A DNA stretch of 64,000 bases from Dama dama (GCF_033118175.1 NC_083688.1:1548501-1612500), one strand, 5' to 3'. Counted from the stretch's first letter, positions 42,431-52,959 are shown. Notes: generated by a model from the letters alone, not told the origin. Program-made: numbers and translations.

Positions 42431-43599
42431 TTTACTGTCAGGGACAGTGCTGCCAGGGATGGGCAGAACTTGTAAATGGCAAAGCCCTCTGCCACGTTTG
42501 TGGTTGTCATTTTTTATTGTTACACTTACAGCACGGGTCTCCATTGCGACTGAGCAAAGACATGGATATGCTGATCAGGGACAGGATTTCTTCCAGGTAA
42601 GAAGGAGAACTGGGGACGTTAAAAACAGAGAGAAGGGCAAAGATCACTCAGGTCTCAGGACAGCCCTTGGGTTGACGGATGGTCGATCCTCTGCCTTCTC
42701 AGCCAAGCTGAAAAGACCTTGAGTTTGGAAGGGAAACATCCTCATTTCATCACCCAGAGAAAGAGTCTTGAGCAGCAGAGACCACAGGGATGGCCGGTGA
42801 ACTGCTGAGGCTCAAGGGAGGACCGCCCTTGGCTGGTCAGATTCCTCCCGGGGGCGGGGGGCCCGCGCGTCCTGCAGCCCCGGGAGTGGTGGTGTTTGGT
42901 GGGCTGGCTGTCTTCAGTGTCCTGCATGCTGCAAGACAGCTGGAAGGGGGGCCTCCTTCTTGACCTTCAACTTTTATGTGCTTTAGTTTCTGCAAAAGCC
43001 TCCTTCATTTCTCCCCAGAACAGCATCTGACAGCTCTCCTCACTCCTCTGTGTGCGATGGTTTCTTTGTTTGCTTGAATAAAGAAGCTTGTTACCGGGGA
43101 AAATGCCTCAGCAAGTGTCAGTGGAGATATCTGTTTCCTTGAAGAAACTCCCATAAAACCTTTCAAACTGCAGCTTTGGAGTCCCAGAGCCCCCTGGATC
43201 CAAAGGCCTCTCTGTATTCCCTTACCTTCTTCAGCCCTTGTTGGGTGATCTTCCAAGACTCACCTTTGCCGCAGGGAGGCTGAGCCCAACTCCTAGAGCC
43301 CCCGGGGTACCCGACGAGCTCACCTCCATCAGGGTACTTTGCTTCTGGTTGACCCCAGGCCGAGGCTTCCATGCTGGGCAGGAAAAGGGAGGGGATTTGT
43401 CTCTGGAGGGGTCATTAGGGGACATTTGCCTGTCGTTACCCCCCTCGGAAGATTTCTCAAGGTCCCCCTGGGTGTTCATTAAGTTTCTAGCATCTGGGCA
43501 TTACCTGAGCTCAACAGAGGGTGATGCACAGCAGGTGTCTCTGTCTGAGGGCTGCAGGCCTCGATCCTCAGCAAAGACGCTGAGAGACAGCCTCATCTT
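42431..43599. other. Unique DNA with a small exon-like segment
   Basis: 42532-42596 (65 bp) lies between an acceptor-like 'TTATTGTTACACTTACAG' and a donor-like GTAAGA. Two frames are open across it; no family recognised. The rest is unassigned. Confidence 0.4.
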
Positions 43600-43800
43600 T
43601 TGCTCTGCTTTCCTTGCCCGCTGTTCCTCCCCTCGTCTCAGGCTTCATCCATCACACGCCCCTCTGCCTTTACACACAGGGGTTCCTGCCCCAGGATGCT
43701 CTTCTTCCTCCCGAGAACCCAGTTCTAACATCACCTTCTCAGGCATCCTTTTCTGACCAACTGGGAGGCCAGCCCCCTGCTCTCCCTCACACCTGCTAAA
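43600..43800 (+). repeat. L2 LINE relic (probable)
   Basis: Phrases such as 'CCAGGATGCTCTTCTTCCTC' and 'TTCTAACATCACCTTCTCAG' are typical of the sense L2 3' region. Diverged. Confidence 0.5.
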
Positions 43801-44009
43801 TCAATTCAGTTGTGTCCGACTCTTTGTGACCCCATGGATTATAGTCCGCCAGACTCCTCTGTCCATCGGTTTCTCCAGGCAAGAATACTGGGGTGGGTTG
43901 CCAGGCCCTCCTGCAGGGGATCTTCTTGACCCAGGGACTGAATCCGTGTCTCTTAGTCTCCTGCATTGGCAGGCAGAGTTCTTTACCACTAATACCACCT
44001 GGGAAGCCC
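43801..44009 (-). mobile_element. Bov-tA SINE
   Basis: 'AGTTGTGTCCGACTCTTTGT' to the reversed head 'AATACCACCTGGGAAGCCC'. Confidence 0.96.
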
Positions 44010-44078
44010 AAAGTTCTCTCTTTGTGCCTGCTTTTATTTTAGGACTTCTCACACGCTCTTTTAATGGTCTGCCTGGAT

Positions 44079-44290
44079 GTTCCCTCATTGCTCAGTCGGT
44101 ACAGAATCTGCCTGCACTGCAGGAGGCCCAGTTCAATCCCTGGGTTGGAAGGATCCCCTGGAGAAGGGAATGGGAACCCACTCCAGTGTTCTTGCCTGGA
44201 GAATCCCACGGACAGAGGAAGCAGCCTGGTGGGCTACGGTCTGCAGGGTCAGACACGACTGAGCAGCTAACACTTTCACTTTACACTTTC
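44079..44290 (+). mobile_element. Bov-tA SINE
   Basis: 'GTTCCCTCATTGCTCAGTCG', 'GGAACCCACTCCAGTGTTC' and 'GACACGACTGAGCAGCTAAC'. Opposite in orientation to the copy 70 bp upstream. Confidence 0.95.
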
Positions 44291-44984
44291 CATCCAGGCT
44301 GCCTTTGGCGCTGTGGGAACAGGGGTCCTGCACAAACGGGAAGAGCAGTGAGCTAGCATGGGCATACCGTCATACTGGCTTCCGGAGTCTCTGGGCTCAT
44401 GAAAAACAGAAACAAATATGCAACACTAGTCCCCAAATATCTGGAATGATCCACCTTCTCTGGGGCCCCTGCATCTATAGCCCTAGAAGAGAGAATCAGA
44501 CGGTCCTGTTTGTTTCCACTTGGAATAGAGCATCATTCCTGGCTGTCCTTCCCTCCCCCCCGAGTCTCTGCAGAAGACCTAGGCTTCTGTTGCAGGCTGG
44601 GGCACTGATCTTGACTCTACCTGTGATGACTGGTGTTAGCAGGGCATCCATGCTCAGGGCCACAGCCGCTCTTCAGAAAGACTGTCTCGGGGCCTCTTTC
44701 CTCAAGGGGACAGCAGGCACAGTGACCCCTGGGCCCCTCTCCAGGGCCGTACGTCATTTACCGTGAGCTCCAGAAAGGATCTCACAAGGGGTCTCGCTTT
44801 GTGATGGGAAGTCACCTGGACTCACTAAAGGAACTGAGACAAATAAATTCTGAGTCCCCACGGCACCTCAAACCTGCCGGGAGTCAACAGAACTGTCTTT
44901 TTGTCCGGGGTCAGTGTTCCTGAAGATGAGATCTTAGCATCCAGAGTGCCTTGATCACCTAGCAACAAAAGTAACTAAAAATAT
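44291..44984. other. Unique DNA, no feature seen
   Basis: A 153-codon chance frame (44305-44766) without recognisable domains. Confidence 0.4.
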
Positions 44985-45115
44985 GCTAAGCACTTCATTG
45001 GTATCAGGCAAGTATTACTCCATCCTATCCCCCTTCCAGTCTGGTGCAGTCAGACCCTAGGCCTGTCCCACTTGACAGATGTCAAAACGAGCCTCAGGTT
45101 GGTGGCATGAGCTGA
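44985..45115 (-). repeat. MIR SINE relic
   Basis: 'GCTAAGCACTTCATTGGTAT' then 'GACAGATGTCAAAACGAGCC'. Confidence 0.6.
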
Positions 45116-45794
45116 TTGGGTTCATGGAGGGATCAGGTCTCGAGGCCAGTTAGACTCCGAAGCCCATGCTCCAGACTCTGTTCTCTGTGGCCCAACCAGC
45201 ATGCCCAGGCAGCCCTGGTCTCCAAGACTCACCCCTCACCAGGGTCAGCTCTGCCTACATCACCTCCTGAAAGCTGCACCTTGCCCCTGTGCCATGAGGG
45301 GAACATCCTATCCCGTCTGCCTGCTGCTGTCCAGAGCTGAGCCCCAATCCCAGCAGCAGCAACTGCTGCTCTTCAGCGCTTCACCGCCTGGGAGGCCTGG
45401 GGCCATCCTGGGCGCCCACACATTCCCTTCAAGCCTCAGTGTACCCCCATGCCAGGCTCACCGACCCGTGGATATTCTCTCATCTCAGCTGTCTTCCTTG
45501 GACATACTTTCATTCTTCCTCTAAATCTGAACTCCGCTCATCACTGGCTTACCCAGTTATCACCTGTATAGAGTGAACCCGGCCACCATCAACCCCGGAC
45601 ATCGGTGAGAGTACTACTATCCATGGTAGCGCTTGTCCTCACTCTACAGAACCCTCCGACCCCCAAATTCTGAATGCATGAACTTCTGGGCTCTGCCTTT
45701 TGGCCACGTACTGCTGTGAGCAGTGGTAATACTAATCCAAGTTGTTTATCATTGAATAAGGCATATGTGCCAAGTGAAGGCAGGGTCTCTATGT
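45116..45794. other. Unique DNA, no feature seen
   Basis: Chance frames only. Confidence 0.4.
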
Positions 45795-45940
45795 TTTATC
45801 TCTTTTAATATTCACTGGGTTCCATGGTCCCCTTGTACAGATGAGGAAACTGAGTCTCAGTGGGAATGGATGACTCTCCTAAGGTGGCAGGGCTGACATT
45901 GTAGGCTGTCTTGGAGCCCAGCCTCTCTCTCCAACCCCTG
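45795..45940 (-). repeat. MIR SINE relic
   Basis: 'TGTACAGATGAGGAAACTGA' then 'GTCTCAGTGGGAATGGATG' and 'CTAAGGTGGCAGGGCTGAC'. Confidence 0.8.
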
Positions 45941-46060
45941 GACACAGTGAGTGGACCATCTCCTTAAAGATGTCTCAGGTGAAGACATGGAAGCAACCTA
46001 GATGTCCATCAGCAGATAAATGGATAAGGAAGCTGTGGTACATGTACACCGTGGAATATT

Positions 46061-46665
46061 CAGTTCAGTTCAGTTGCTCACTCATGTCCCACTCTTTGTG
46101 ACCCCATGGACTGCAGCACGCCGGGCCTCCCTGTCCATCACCAACTCCTGGAGCCTTCTCAAACTCATGTCCACTGAGTCAGTGATGCCATCCAACCATC
46201 TCATCCTTTGTCATCCCCTTCTCTTCCTGCCTTTAATCTTTCCCAGCATCAGGGTCTTTTCCAATCTGTCAGTTCTTCACATCATGTGGCCAAAATATTG
46301 GAGCTTCAGCTTCAGCATCAATCCTTCCAATGAATATTCAGGACTAATTTCCTTTAAGATTGACTGTTTTGATCTCCTTGCTGTCCAAGGGACTCTGAAG
46401 AGTCTTCTCAACACTGCAGTTCAAAAGCATCAGTTCTTCAACACTCAACCTTCTTTATGGTCCAACTCTCACATCCATACATGACTACTGGAAAAACCAT
46501 AGCCTTGACTGGACAGGCTTTTGTGGGCAAAGTAATGTCTCTGCTTTTTAATATGCTGTCTAGGTTGGTCATAGTTTTTCTTCCAAGGAGCAAGCGTCTT
46601 TTAATTTCATGGCTGCAGTCACCATATGCAATGATTTTGGAGCCCAAGAAAATAAAGTCTGTCAA
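46061..46665 (-). mobile_element. BovB LINE nested in L1, with TSD
   Basis: 'CAGTTCAGTTCAGTTGCTCA' through 'CCATCCAACCATCTCATCC' to 'GAGCCCAAGAAAATAAAGTC'. TGGAATATT is present at 46052-46060 and 46666-46674, in the L1 wording 'ggaatattattca', so the insertion can be read directly. Confidence 0.97.
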
Positions 46666-46680
46666 TGGAATATTATTCAA
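46438..46680 (-). pseudogene. BovB reverse transcriptase C-terminal scrap (80 codons)
   Basis: The frame encodes the segment after the RT active site ('CSHEIKRRLLLGRKTMTNLD' and 'MYGCESWTIKK'), homologous to the matching parts of the 29.9-kb and 58.5-kb copies. It runs into the flanking L1 at its start, so its first residues are not BovB. The catalytic motif itself is not in this copy. Dead fragment. Confidence 0.9.
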
Positions 46681-47155
46681 CTATAAAAAGCACATCTGAG
46701 TCAGTTCTAATGAGCTGAATGAACCTGGAGCCTGTTATACAGAGTGAAGTGAGTCAGAAAGAGAAGCACAGATACTGTGTATTAACACACATGTATGGCA
46801 TTAAGAGAGATGGCAATCACAGTTGTACATGCAGGGCAGCAAAAGAGACACAGACGTAGAGAGCAGACTTGTGGGAGGAGGCGAGGGTGGGACGATTTGA
46901 GAGAATAGCATTGAAACATATTCATTGCTATACGTAAGATGGATGACCAGTGCAAGTTCGATGCATGAAGCAGGGAACCCAAAGCCGGTGCTCTGGGACA
47001 GCCCAGAGGGATGGGGTGGGGAGGACGGTGGGAGGGGCATTCAGGATGGGGGGACACATTTGTACCCATGGCTGATTCACACCGGTGTATGGCAAAAATC
47101 ATCACAATACTGTAAAGTAATTATCCTCCAATTAAAATAATTAATTAAAAAAAAA

Positions 47156-48427
47156 GATATCGCAGCTGTCTCTAAGGCCAGGTGACCTCTGGCCTTAGAG
47201 CTCCAGGAAGGGGCTAAGCTGCTCTCCAGACTAGAACCTCCTCTCAGTACTTGTCCTGCTTTGATAAAAGCTCAGAATGAAACCACCGGGGACTCCAGCA
47301 ACGGAGCGAGGATTTTATCTGTGAATTGCTACACTCCTGTGGGACCCTAGGCTCCTTCCGTATGTACAGACCAGCTGATGACCGTGTACAACGTGGCAAA
47401 AACGGCGACGGCAGCACCGGGAACGTGTCGCGAGTGTCTCCCGGGTGCCTGGCTCAGGGCTGCTTTTCACAGGCTCCGGAGAGAGCATGTTCCCTGAACG
47501 ATGTGGACGTCACACCGGCCTCAAGGATGCAAGGGACAAACAGTCTCTCTGTTCTTCTTAGAAGCCTCAGAATCCAGTCTGTCAGCAGGTCAACACACCC
47601 CATCCAGCCCACTTCTTCCACCTTTCCTTTACCAAGTGAGGTAAGGAGATTTTTGCTTTGTTGCAAAAAGGGGGGAGAGGAAAAAGAAAAAAAAAAAAAA
47701 ACACATACTCTCAACAACCAACAAGAAATAATTAGTGCACATTGTGTCATTAAACACTAGACTTTAATTAAATCGCATGGAGATAAATACCTCTAACGAC
47801 TGGAAATCTGGAGACCGTAGACAGCAAAGCACTCAGCATAATGGAGTAATAGACTCCGCAAATAGCGTCAAGTCAGGGATTCCGACTTGATTAAGAATCC
47901 GACTAAATTGGGTTGTCACCTCGGAGGCTGCACCTACTACCTGAAAATTGCTCATTATCTTCCCCATTTGATCTTCTTGGAGCTAACAAGCCTTTGCGGA
48001 AATCGGTCCAATGATCAAAGGACCCATTTATTTGGAATTCTTTCCCGCATTGGGGTCCTCATCATAGCCGTCGCCTTCCTCTCTTTCTTATTTGTAATGA
48101 ATCATCACCTGGCAGCAGCCAGTGAGTGGGGAGGCCAGGCTGGAGGTGACCTCTGCGATTTCTGAGATGAGCGGCCCTGTCGTCACCCTACTGCAGGGAC
48201 CGAGGTGCCTGGGTCCGGGAGGCAGCAGGGTGTCTCTCGCTCTCCTCTGTCCTTGCCGGCAGCCAGCCCCCAAGTCTAATCTCAACCTCTCCCTTGTATC
48301 TGATCTCTCCTTCTTCTGTCTCCTGCTGCCGCCCTAGGTCAGCACGAGGTCATCCTCATCCCAGGATGAGGATCTCCAGTCACTTTCTCATTCCCATCCT
48401 GCCCTGGCCAAAAGGACACTTGTAAAG
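47156..48427. other. Unique DNA with hairpin and conserved-like block
   Basis: A perfect 12-bp inverted repeat sits at 47170-47200. A poly(A)-rich run lies at 47685-47701. 47755-48125 is repeat-free, AT-balanced and rich in homeobox-, TCF- and E-box-like words. A 10-bp perfect palindrome with a 2-base spacer occurs at 48352-48373. Confidence 0.4.
47170..47200. repeat. Perfect 12-bp inverted repeat, 7-base loop
   Basis: Arms CTCTAAGGCCAG (47170-47181) and CTGGCCTTAGAG (47189-47200) around GTGACCT. Confidence 0.97.
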
Positions 48428-48638
48428 TACATGCGCTCAGTCGCTCAGTCGTGTCTGACTCTCTGCAGCCCTGTGGCCTGCAGCCCGCCAGGCTCCTCTG
48501 TCCATGCAAATTTCCAGGCAAAAATACTGGAGTGGGTTGCCATTTCCTCCTCCAGGGGATCTTCCCGACCCAGGGATTGAACCTGGGTCTCCTGCATTGC
48601 AGGTGGATTCTTTACCGTCTGAGCCACTAGGGAAGCCC
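48428..48638 (-). mobile_element. Bov-tA SINE
   Basis: 'CAGTCGTGTCTGACTCTCTG' to 'TTACCGTCTGAGCCACTAGG' and GGAAGCCC. Confidence 0.97.
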
Positions 48639-48991
48639 ATATATGAACAAATAAGTAAAGTTTATAGTTTCTTAGAAAGTCATAAGAGCTATGGGAAAAT
48701 GGGGGGGGGGGGGGAAGTAGGGCAGGGAAAGGATGACCAGAATTCAACACAGAAATTTTTTAAAGGGGGACCACTCATTTGACCCCTTACAACAATCTTG
48801 TGAAGGAATTCGAGTATTCTACCTGATTTACACCTGAGACAGGTGAGACCTGAAGAGGAAACGTAACTGACAAGGCGTTGAACTGCCAAGCAGGTGGGAA
48901 GTCTGGGGTTCAACTAATTCATGTACACAAAGAATAGAAAGTTTTCTATAAAGTTTTGGTAATTTCTGGTGATGGTGGTTTTACATATAGT
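48639..48991. other. Unique DNA with a G14 run
   Basis: 14 consecutive G's at 48701-48714. 48830-48920 has MIR-like hints ('CACCTGAGACAGGTGAGACC') that are not firm. Confidence 0.4.
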
Positions 48992-49302
48992 TAGTTAGTT
49001 CAGTTGTTCAGTCGTGTCCGACTCTTTGTGACCCCATGGACTGCAGCACGCCAGGCCTCCCTGTCCATCACCAACTCCCGGAATTTACTCAAACTCATGT
49101 CCATCGAGTCAGTGATGCCGTCCAACCATCTCATCCTCTGTCATCCTCCTGCCCTCAATCTTACCTGGCATCAGGGTCTTTTCCAATGAGTCAGTTCTTC
49201 ACATCAGGTGGCCAAAGTGTTGGAGTTTCAGCTTCAGCATCAGTCCTCCCGATGAATATTTAGGACTCATTTCCTTTAGGTTGGACTGGTTGGATCTCCT
49301 TG
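48992..49302 (-). mobile_element. BovB LINE 3' fragment with 8-bp TSD
   Basis: 'GTTCAGTCGTGTCCGACTCT' to 'GACTGGTTGGATCTCCTTG', then an abrupt end. CATATAGT flanks at 48984-48991 and 49303-49310. Confidence 0.97.
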
Positions 49303-49494
49303 CATATAGTAGACGGCCATGAAATGTTTCTGGGGTTGAAATCAACTGCAACTAGCAAACATGCGGCCAGAATACCTCCTCCAGCCCCTGAGTGATCTGA
49401 GACCTCGGAGCCGCTTGTGGTTCTGGGTGGGAGACACCCCCACTGCACAGATGAAATCCCGAGAGCGGATCCCTCTCCTTGTCTGGGTGCCCCA
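49303..49494. other. Unique DNA
   Basis: No feature seen. Confidence 0.35.
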
Positions 49495-49867
49495 TTTCTT
49501 TTTTTAAATTGATTTGTTTACAGGATACCCTGGGTCTTGGCCGCTGTGTGCGGGCGTTCTCTAGTTGTGGCGAGCGGGGGCTGCTCCCCGTTGTGACGCC
49601 GGCATCTCTTGCGCCAGCTTCTCGGGTGGCGGAGCGCAGGCTCCAGGCTCACGAGCTCCAGGCCCACAGGCCCCGGAGTTGCAGCGCGCGGTTCGGCGCT
49701 TGCGCCTGGCCAGCCTGAGTGCGCAGCTCTCAGGAGCTCCATGCTGGGCTCACTGGCTGCGGCACATGGGCCTAGTTGCTACGTGGCAAGTGGAATCTTC
49801 CCTTATCAGGGATTGACCCCTGCCTTGGCAGGAAGGTTCTTATCCACTGTACCACCCGGGACGTCCT
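49495..49867 (-). mobile_element. CHR-type SINE, full length, CpG-rich
   Basis: 'CCTGGGTCTTGGCCGCTGTG', 'CTCTAGTTGTGGCGAGCGGG', 'GCGGCACATGGGCCTAGTTG', 'TATCAGGGATTGACCCC' and the reversed head 'CCACTGTACCACCCGGG'. It keeps more CpGs than the other CHR copies. Confidence 0.92.
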
Positions 49868-50241
49868 GCGGACCCCATTTCCAGGGTCTGGCCTCTGGGA
49901 GGGAAGGTGAGAAAGGCGGATGCTGGGACTCAGGGATACGGGAAAGCTGGGGCAGAAAGACACTTATAATTTGGGGAGGGACCAAAGCCAAGGGGAGTCA
50001 ATAATTCACTCGGCCCCTGTGAATATTCAGCTTTCTGGCTCCTTAATGTGGAGAGCAGCATCTTTGAATACACCTTTCTTTTTTTTGTTTGTAGTTTGTT
50101 CACGGAAACTTGGACGCCAGAGAGAATGATGGGAGTGGAGGGCGTGGTGGGGCGCTGGGACCCTTGGGGACAGGCTGGCTCCTTTCTGTGTAGGAGGAGA
50201 GATGCTGTGATGTTGAAATACTAACGATCGCTGTCACGTGG
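49868..50241. other. Unique DNA, no feature seen
   Basis: Nothing recognised. Confidence 0.4.
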
Positions 50242-50454
50242 GCGTGAGTGCTAAGTCGCTTCGGTCGTGTCCAGCTCTCTGCAATCCCACAGACTGTAGC
50301 CCGCCAGACTCCTCTGTCCATGGGATTCTCCAGGCAAGGATAATGGAGTGAGCTGCCATGCCCTCCTCCAGGGGGTCTTCTGGACCCAGGGATCGAACCC
50401 TTGTCTCGTGCAGCGGCGGGCATTTCTTTACCACTAGTGCCGCCTAGGAAGCCC
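50242..50454 (-). mobile_element. Bov-tA SINE
   Basis: 'CTAAGTCGCTTCGGTCGTGT' to 'CTAGTGCCGCCTAGGAAGCC'. Confidence 0.96.
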
Positions 50455-50530
50455 AATTACCAGCACACATTGGGTGCTTACTGTGTGCTGAGTGCTGTGC
50501 TGAGCGCTTCAGCTACCAGCTCACTCACTT
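50455..50530 (-). repeat. MIR relic (end fragment)
   Basis: 'CACATTGGGTGCTTACTGTG' then 'TGCTGAGTGCTGTGCTGAGC'. Confidence 0.55.
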
Positions 50531-50544
50531 GTTCACTCATCCAG

Positions 50545-50755
50545 CCTCCGGGCTCTGGAGCTGAGCAGCTTCTATTTCCAGTACCCGACTCTGTGACCCT
50601 GGGCGTGCTGCTAAACCCTCCTGATGCTTCAGTTTCCTCCTCCGTGAAACAGGGTGATGGGGAGAAGTAAATAAGTGAGCACAGGGGACAGTGCCAGCAA
50701 CAGTGACTGGCATGTCCTTAGAGCTCAATAAATATTATTGCTATTGACATCATCA
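50545..50755 (+). repeat. MIR SINE, nearly full
   Basis: 'CTCTGTGACCCTGGGCGTGC', 'GATGCTTCAGTTTCCTCCTC' and 'CTTAGAGCTCAATAAATATT' in sense order. Confidence 0.82.
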
Positions 50756-51382
50756 TCATGCATCTGTTTATTCTTTTCAGAAATATTTGCTGAGTGTCCC
50801 AGCCAGCACTAGTGGTAAAGAACCCACCTGCCAATGCAGGAGATATAAGAGATGCAGGTTCAATCGCCAGGTCAGGAAGATCTGCTGGAGGTGGTCATGG
50901 CAGCCCACTCCAGTGTTCTTGCCTGGAGAATCCCAGGGACAGAGGAGCCTGGTGGGCTGCCGTCCACGTGGTTGCAAAGAGTTGACTGAAGTGACTTAGC
51001 ACACATGCGTTATGGGGCAGGTACTCTGGAATACAACGATGAAACTCGAAAAGGGGTTCTGACTTCAAGGAACCTCCACTGGCTCACAGACAATAAACTG
51101 ATTTGGAAAAATCGATGAACAGACCAGATCAGATTGCGGTAAAGGGTGAGAAGATGATGAAAGGCTGATGGGTTAGAGAAGAATGCCATTACTTAGGTGG
51201 TCATGTCAGGGAAGGTCTACTTGAGGAGGTGACCTTTAAGCTGAAATATAAAATATGAAAAGGAGTGCGGGACAGAGCCCCAGGCAGTGGAAATGGCAAG
51301 TGCAAAGGCCATGAGGTGGGAGGCAGTTTGACGTGTTTGAGGAAGAGAAAGGAGATCCCTGTGGCTGGAGAGTAGCGTGGAA
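50756..51382 (-). repeat. L2 LINE 3' relic, split by Bov-tA
   Basis: The left part (50756-50795) is 'CATCTGTTTATTCTTTTCAG' and 'AAATATTTGCTGAGTG'. The right part (51010-51382) includes 'CAAGGAACCTCCACTGGCTC', 'GAGGAGGTGACCTTTAAGC' and 'GTGCAAAGGCCATGAGGTGG', the classic reversed L2 phrases. Confidence 0.75.
50796..51009 (+). mobile_element. Bov-tA SINE nested in L2
   Basis: 'AGCACTAGTGGTAAAGAACC', 'AGATATAAGAGATGCAGG' and 'GTTGACTGAAGTGACTTAGC'. Same subtype as the copies at 22.4 and 25.2 kb. Confidence 0.95.
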
Positions 51383-51593
51383 GGTGAAAGTGTTCGTGGC
51401 TCAGCCGTGCCCGACTCTTTGTGACCCCGTCGACTGTAGCCCGCCAGGCTCCTCTGTCCATGGCGATTCTCCAGGCAAGAATGCTGGAGTGGGTTGCCAT
51501 TCCCTTCTCCAGGGGATCTTCCCGACCCAGGGATCAAGCCAGGGTCTCCTGCTTTGCAGGCAGATTCTTTACTGTCTGAGCTGACAGGAAAGC
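51383..51593 (-). mobile_element. Bov-tA SINE with imperfect 14-bp TSD
   Basis: 'CGTGGCTCAGCCGTGCCCGA' to 'GTCTGAGCTGACAGGAAAGC'. CTGGAGAGTAGCGT (51365-51378) and CTGGAGAACAGCGT (51594-51607) flank it. Confidence 0.96.
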
Positions 51594-51649
51594 CTGGAGA
51601 ACAGCGTAACCTTCTCCACATCTCTCTGGGGGATTTGGAGCATCTTGAG

Positions 51650-51750
51650 GATGTGGAAGAGGAAGCCCAGAGAGGTGCAGAGTTTTGCCCGAGTATTCAC
51701 AGCTGGTATTGAAAAACCGAGGTCTGTCTGACTCCAGAGCCTATGTTCCT
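51650..51750 (-). repeat. MIR SINE relic
   Basis: 'GGAAGCCCAGAGAGGTGCAG' and 'GTATTCACAGCTGGTATTG' track the reversed MIR core. Confidence 0.65.
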
Positions 51751-52094
51751 AATGAAGGCCCCAGACTGCTCCCAAGAGGGAGCACAGGCCCCCAGGAAGG
51801 CAGCCCAACTTGAATAAGGTCAGTGTGAATTTGTGTTGACTCTGAATGAGGGAGTATACTATGAGAGAGGCAGCCAGGGCCTCCGGGAGGCTCAAACCAG
51901 CCACTCTCAAAATGCTGCTAAAGAGGGGCCCAGTGAACCCTCCTTAACGACCATGTCACAGGCACCTCCGACCAGCAGCTCTGGGCGTTAAACCAGCCAT
52001 GCAGGGCGATTTGAGGTTGTAGTACGGGCGCGCGCAGAGGGGAAAGGAAGTGACTCGTGGGGCCGGTGGGTTGGGGTGTTCATGGAGCCCAATT
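51751..52094. other. Unique DNA
   Basis: No feature seen. Confidence 0.35.
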
Positions 52095-52350
52095 CAATCG
52101 CCAAGTGCTGTGTCTTCACGCATCATTTAATCCTCATAGTCACCATCAAAGCGTCAGTCGTGTCTGACTCTTTGCGACCCCATGGACTATATAGTCCATG
52201 GAATTCTCCAGGCCAGAATACTGGAGTGGGTAGCCATTCCCTTCTCCAGCGGATCTTCCCGACCCAGGAATTGAACCCAGGTCTCCCACATTATGGGCGG
52301 CTTCTTTACCAACTGAGCTCTCGGGGAAGTCCGTCATAGTAACCGAGAGT
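52095..52350 (-). repeat. MIR relic split by Bov-tA
   Basis: The left part (52095-52144), 'CATCATTTAATCCTCATAGT', is the reversed MIR 3' half. Only the duplicated TSD and a few bases follow on the right side. Confidence 0.55.
52145..52333 (-). mobile_element. Bov-tA SINE inserted in MIR, with 11-bp TSD
   Basis: 'AGCGTCAGTCGTGTCTGACT' to 'CTGAGCTCTCGGGGAAGTCC'. TCATAGTCACC (52134-52144) and TCATAGTAACC (52334-52344) differ at one base. Confidence 0.97.
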
Positions 52351-52959
52351 TGCACAAAGGACCGTCCTTACCGTAAGACCGCGGGGCTTGTTGATATCAG
52401 GTAGCTCACTGGTGGTCACCCAAGCAGGAGGCAGGGTGCTAGGGTAGAGTTCAGGCCCCAGAGCCCCACCCCTGCCCCGGATCTAGCACTGGGTCCAGGT
52501 GATGCTGAGCTCAGGCTGCGAAGATGCAGCCCCAGACTTCCCGTGTTTGCCACAGTTACTAACTGGCCAGGTTCTTTCATGCCAGAACCTTCTGAGATAT
52601 GGTCGCATTCATTCACAACCAAGGGAGCCATGGGTCAGGGAATCCCAAACTTCTTAATGAAATTCCGAGGCACTCCAGGGACTGCTGGGTAACAGCTCTG
52701 GGAGATGTGCCACCTTTGGGGACACTGAGTTGTTCTAATGGAGTGTGACCAAAGGCGATCTGGGCGACACTCCCTGGAGAGGGAGAGGGAGGGTCTGTGG
52801 CTGTCCAGGCAGAACCAGCTCACAGGAGACCCCGGCTGACCCGGGCTGTCTTTCTAGGAGGGCGGGGCCTGCGTCTGTTTCACCACCGAGCCTCCCGGAC
52901 CGTGGATCTAGCAAAGGGCCTGGAGCATCGTCACGGGTACCAACAAACGGGTGCCCTGT
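52351..52959. other. Unique DNA, no feature seen
   Basis: A 151-codon frame (52745-53200) runs out into a MIR relic, so it is probably chance. Confidence 0.4.

Larger units (their letters stand above)
45983..47155 (+). mobile_element. Ruminant L1 3' end, 5'-truncated, split by BovB
   Basis: The left part (45983-46060) reads 'GAAGCAACCTAGATGTCCAT' and 'GCTGTGGTACATGTACACC'. The right part (46666-47155) reads 'CTATAAAAAGCACATCTGAG', 'GAGTGAAGTGAGTCAGAAAG', 'GTGTATGGCAAAAATCATC' and 'GTAATTATCCTCCAATTAAA', then a poly(A) tail (about 47143-47153). This is the ruminant L1 3' UTR, nearly continuous once the BovB is removed. AAAGATGTCTCAG (about 45966) and AAAGATATCGCAG (about 47152) may be an imperfect TSD. 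Confidence 0.9.

Noticed and set aside
46020..46484. 154-codon plus-strand frame
   Set aside because: Antisense shadow of a BovB copy fused to L1.
48428..48661. TSD GTAAAGT around the Bov-tA at 48.4 kb
   Set aside because: The right copy lies about 16 bp beyond the SINE head rather than directly against it, so it is probably coincidence.
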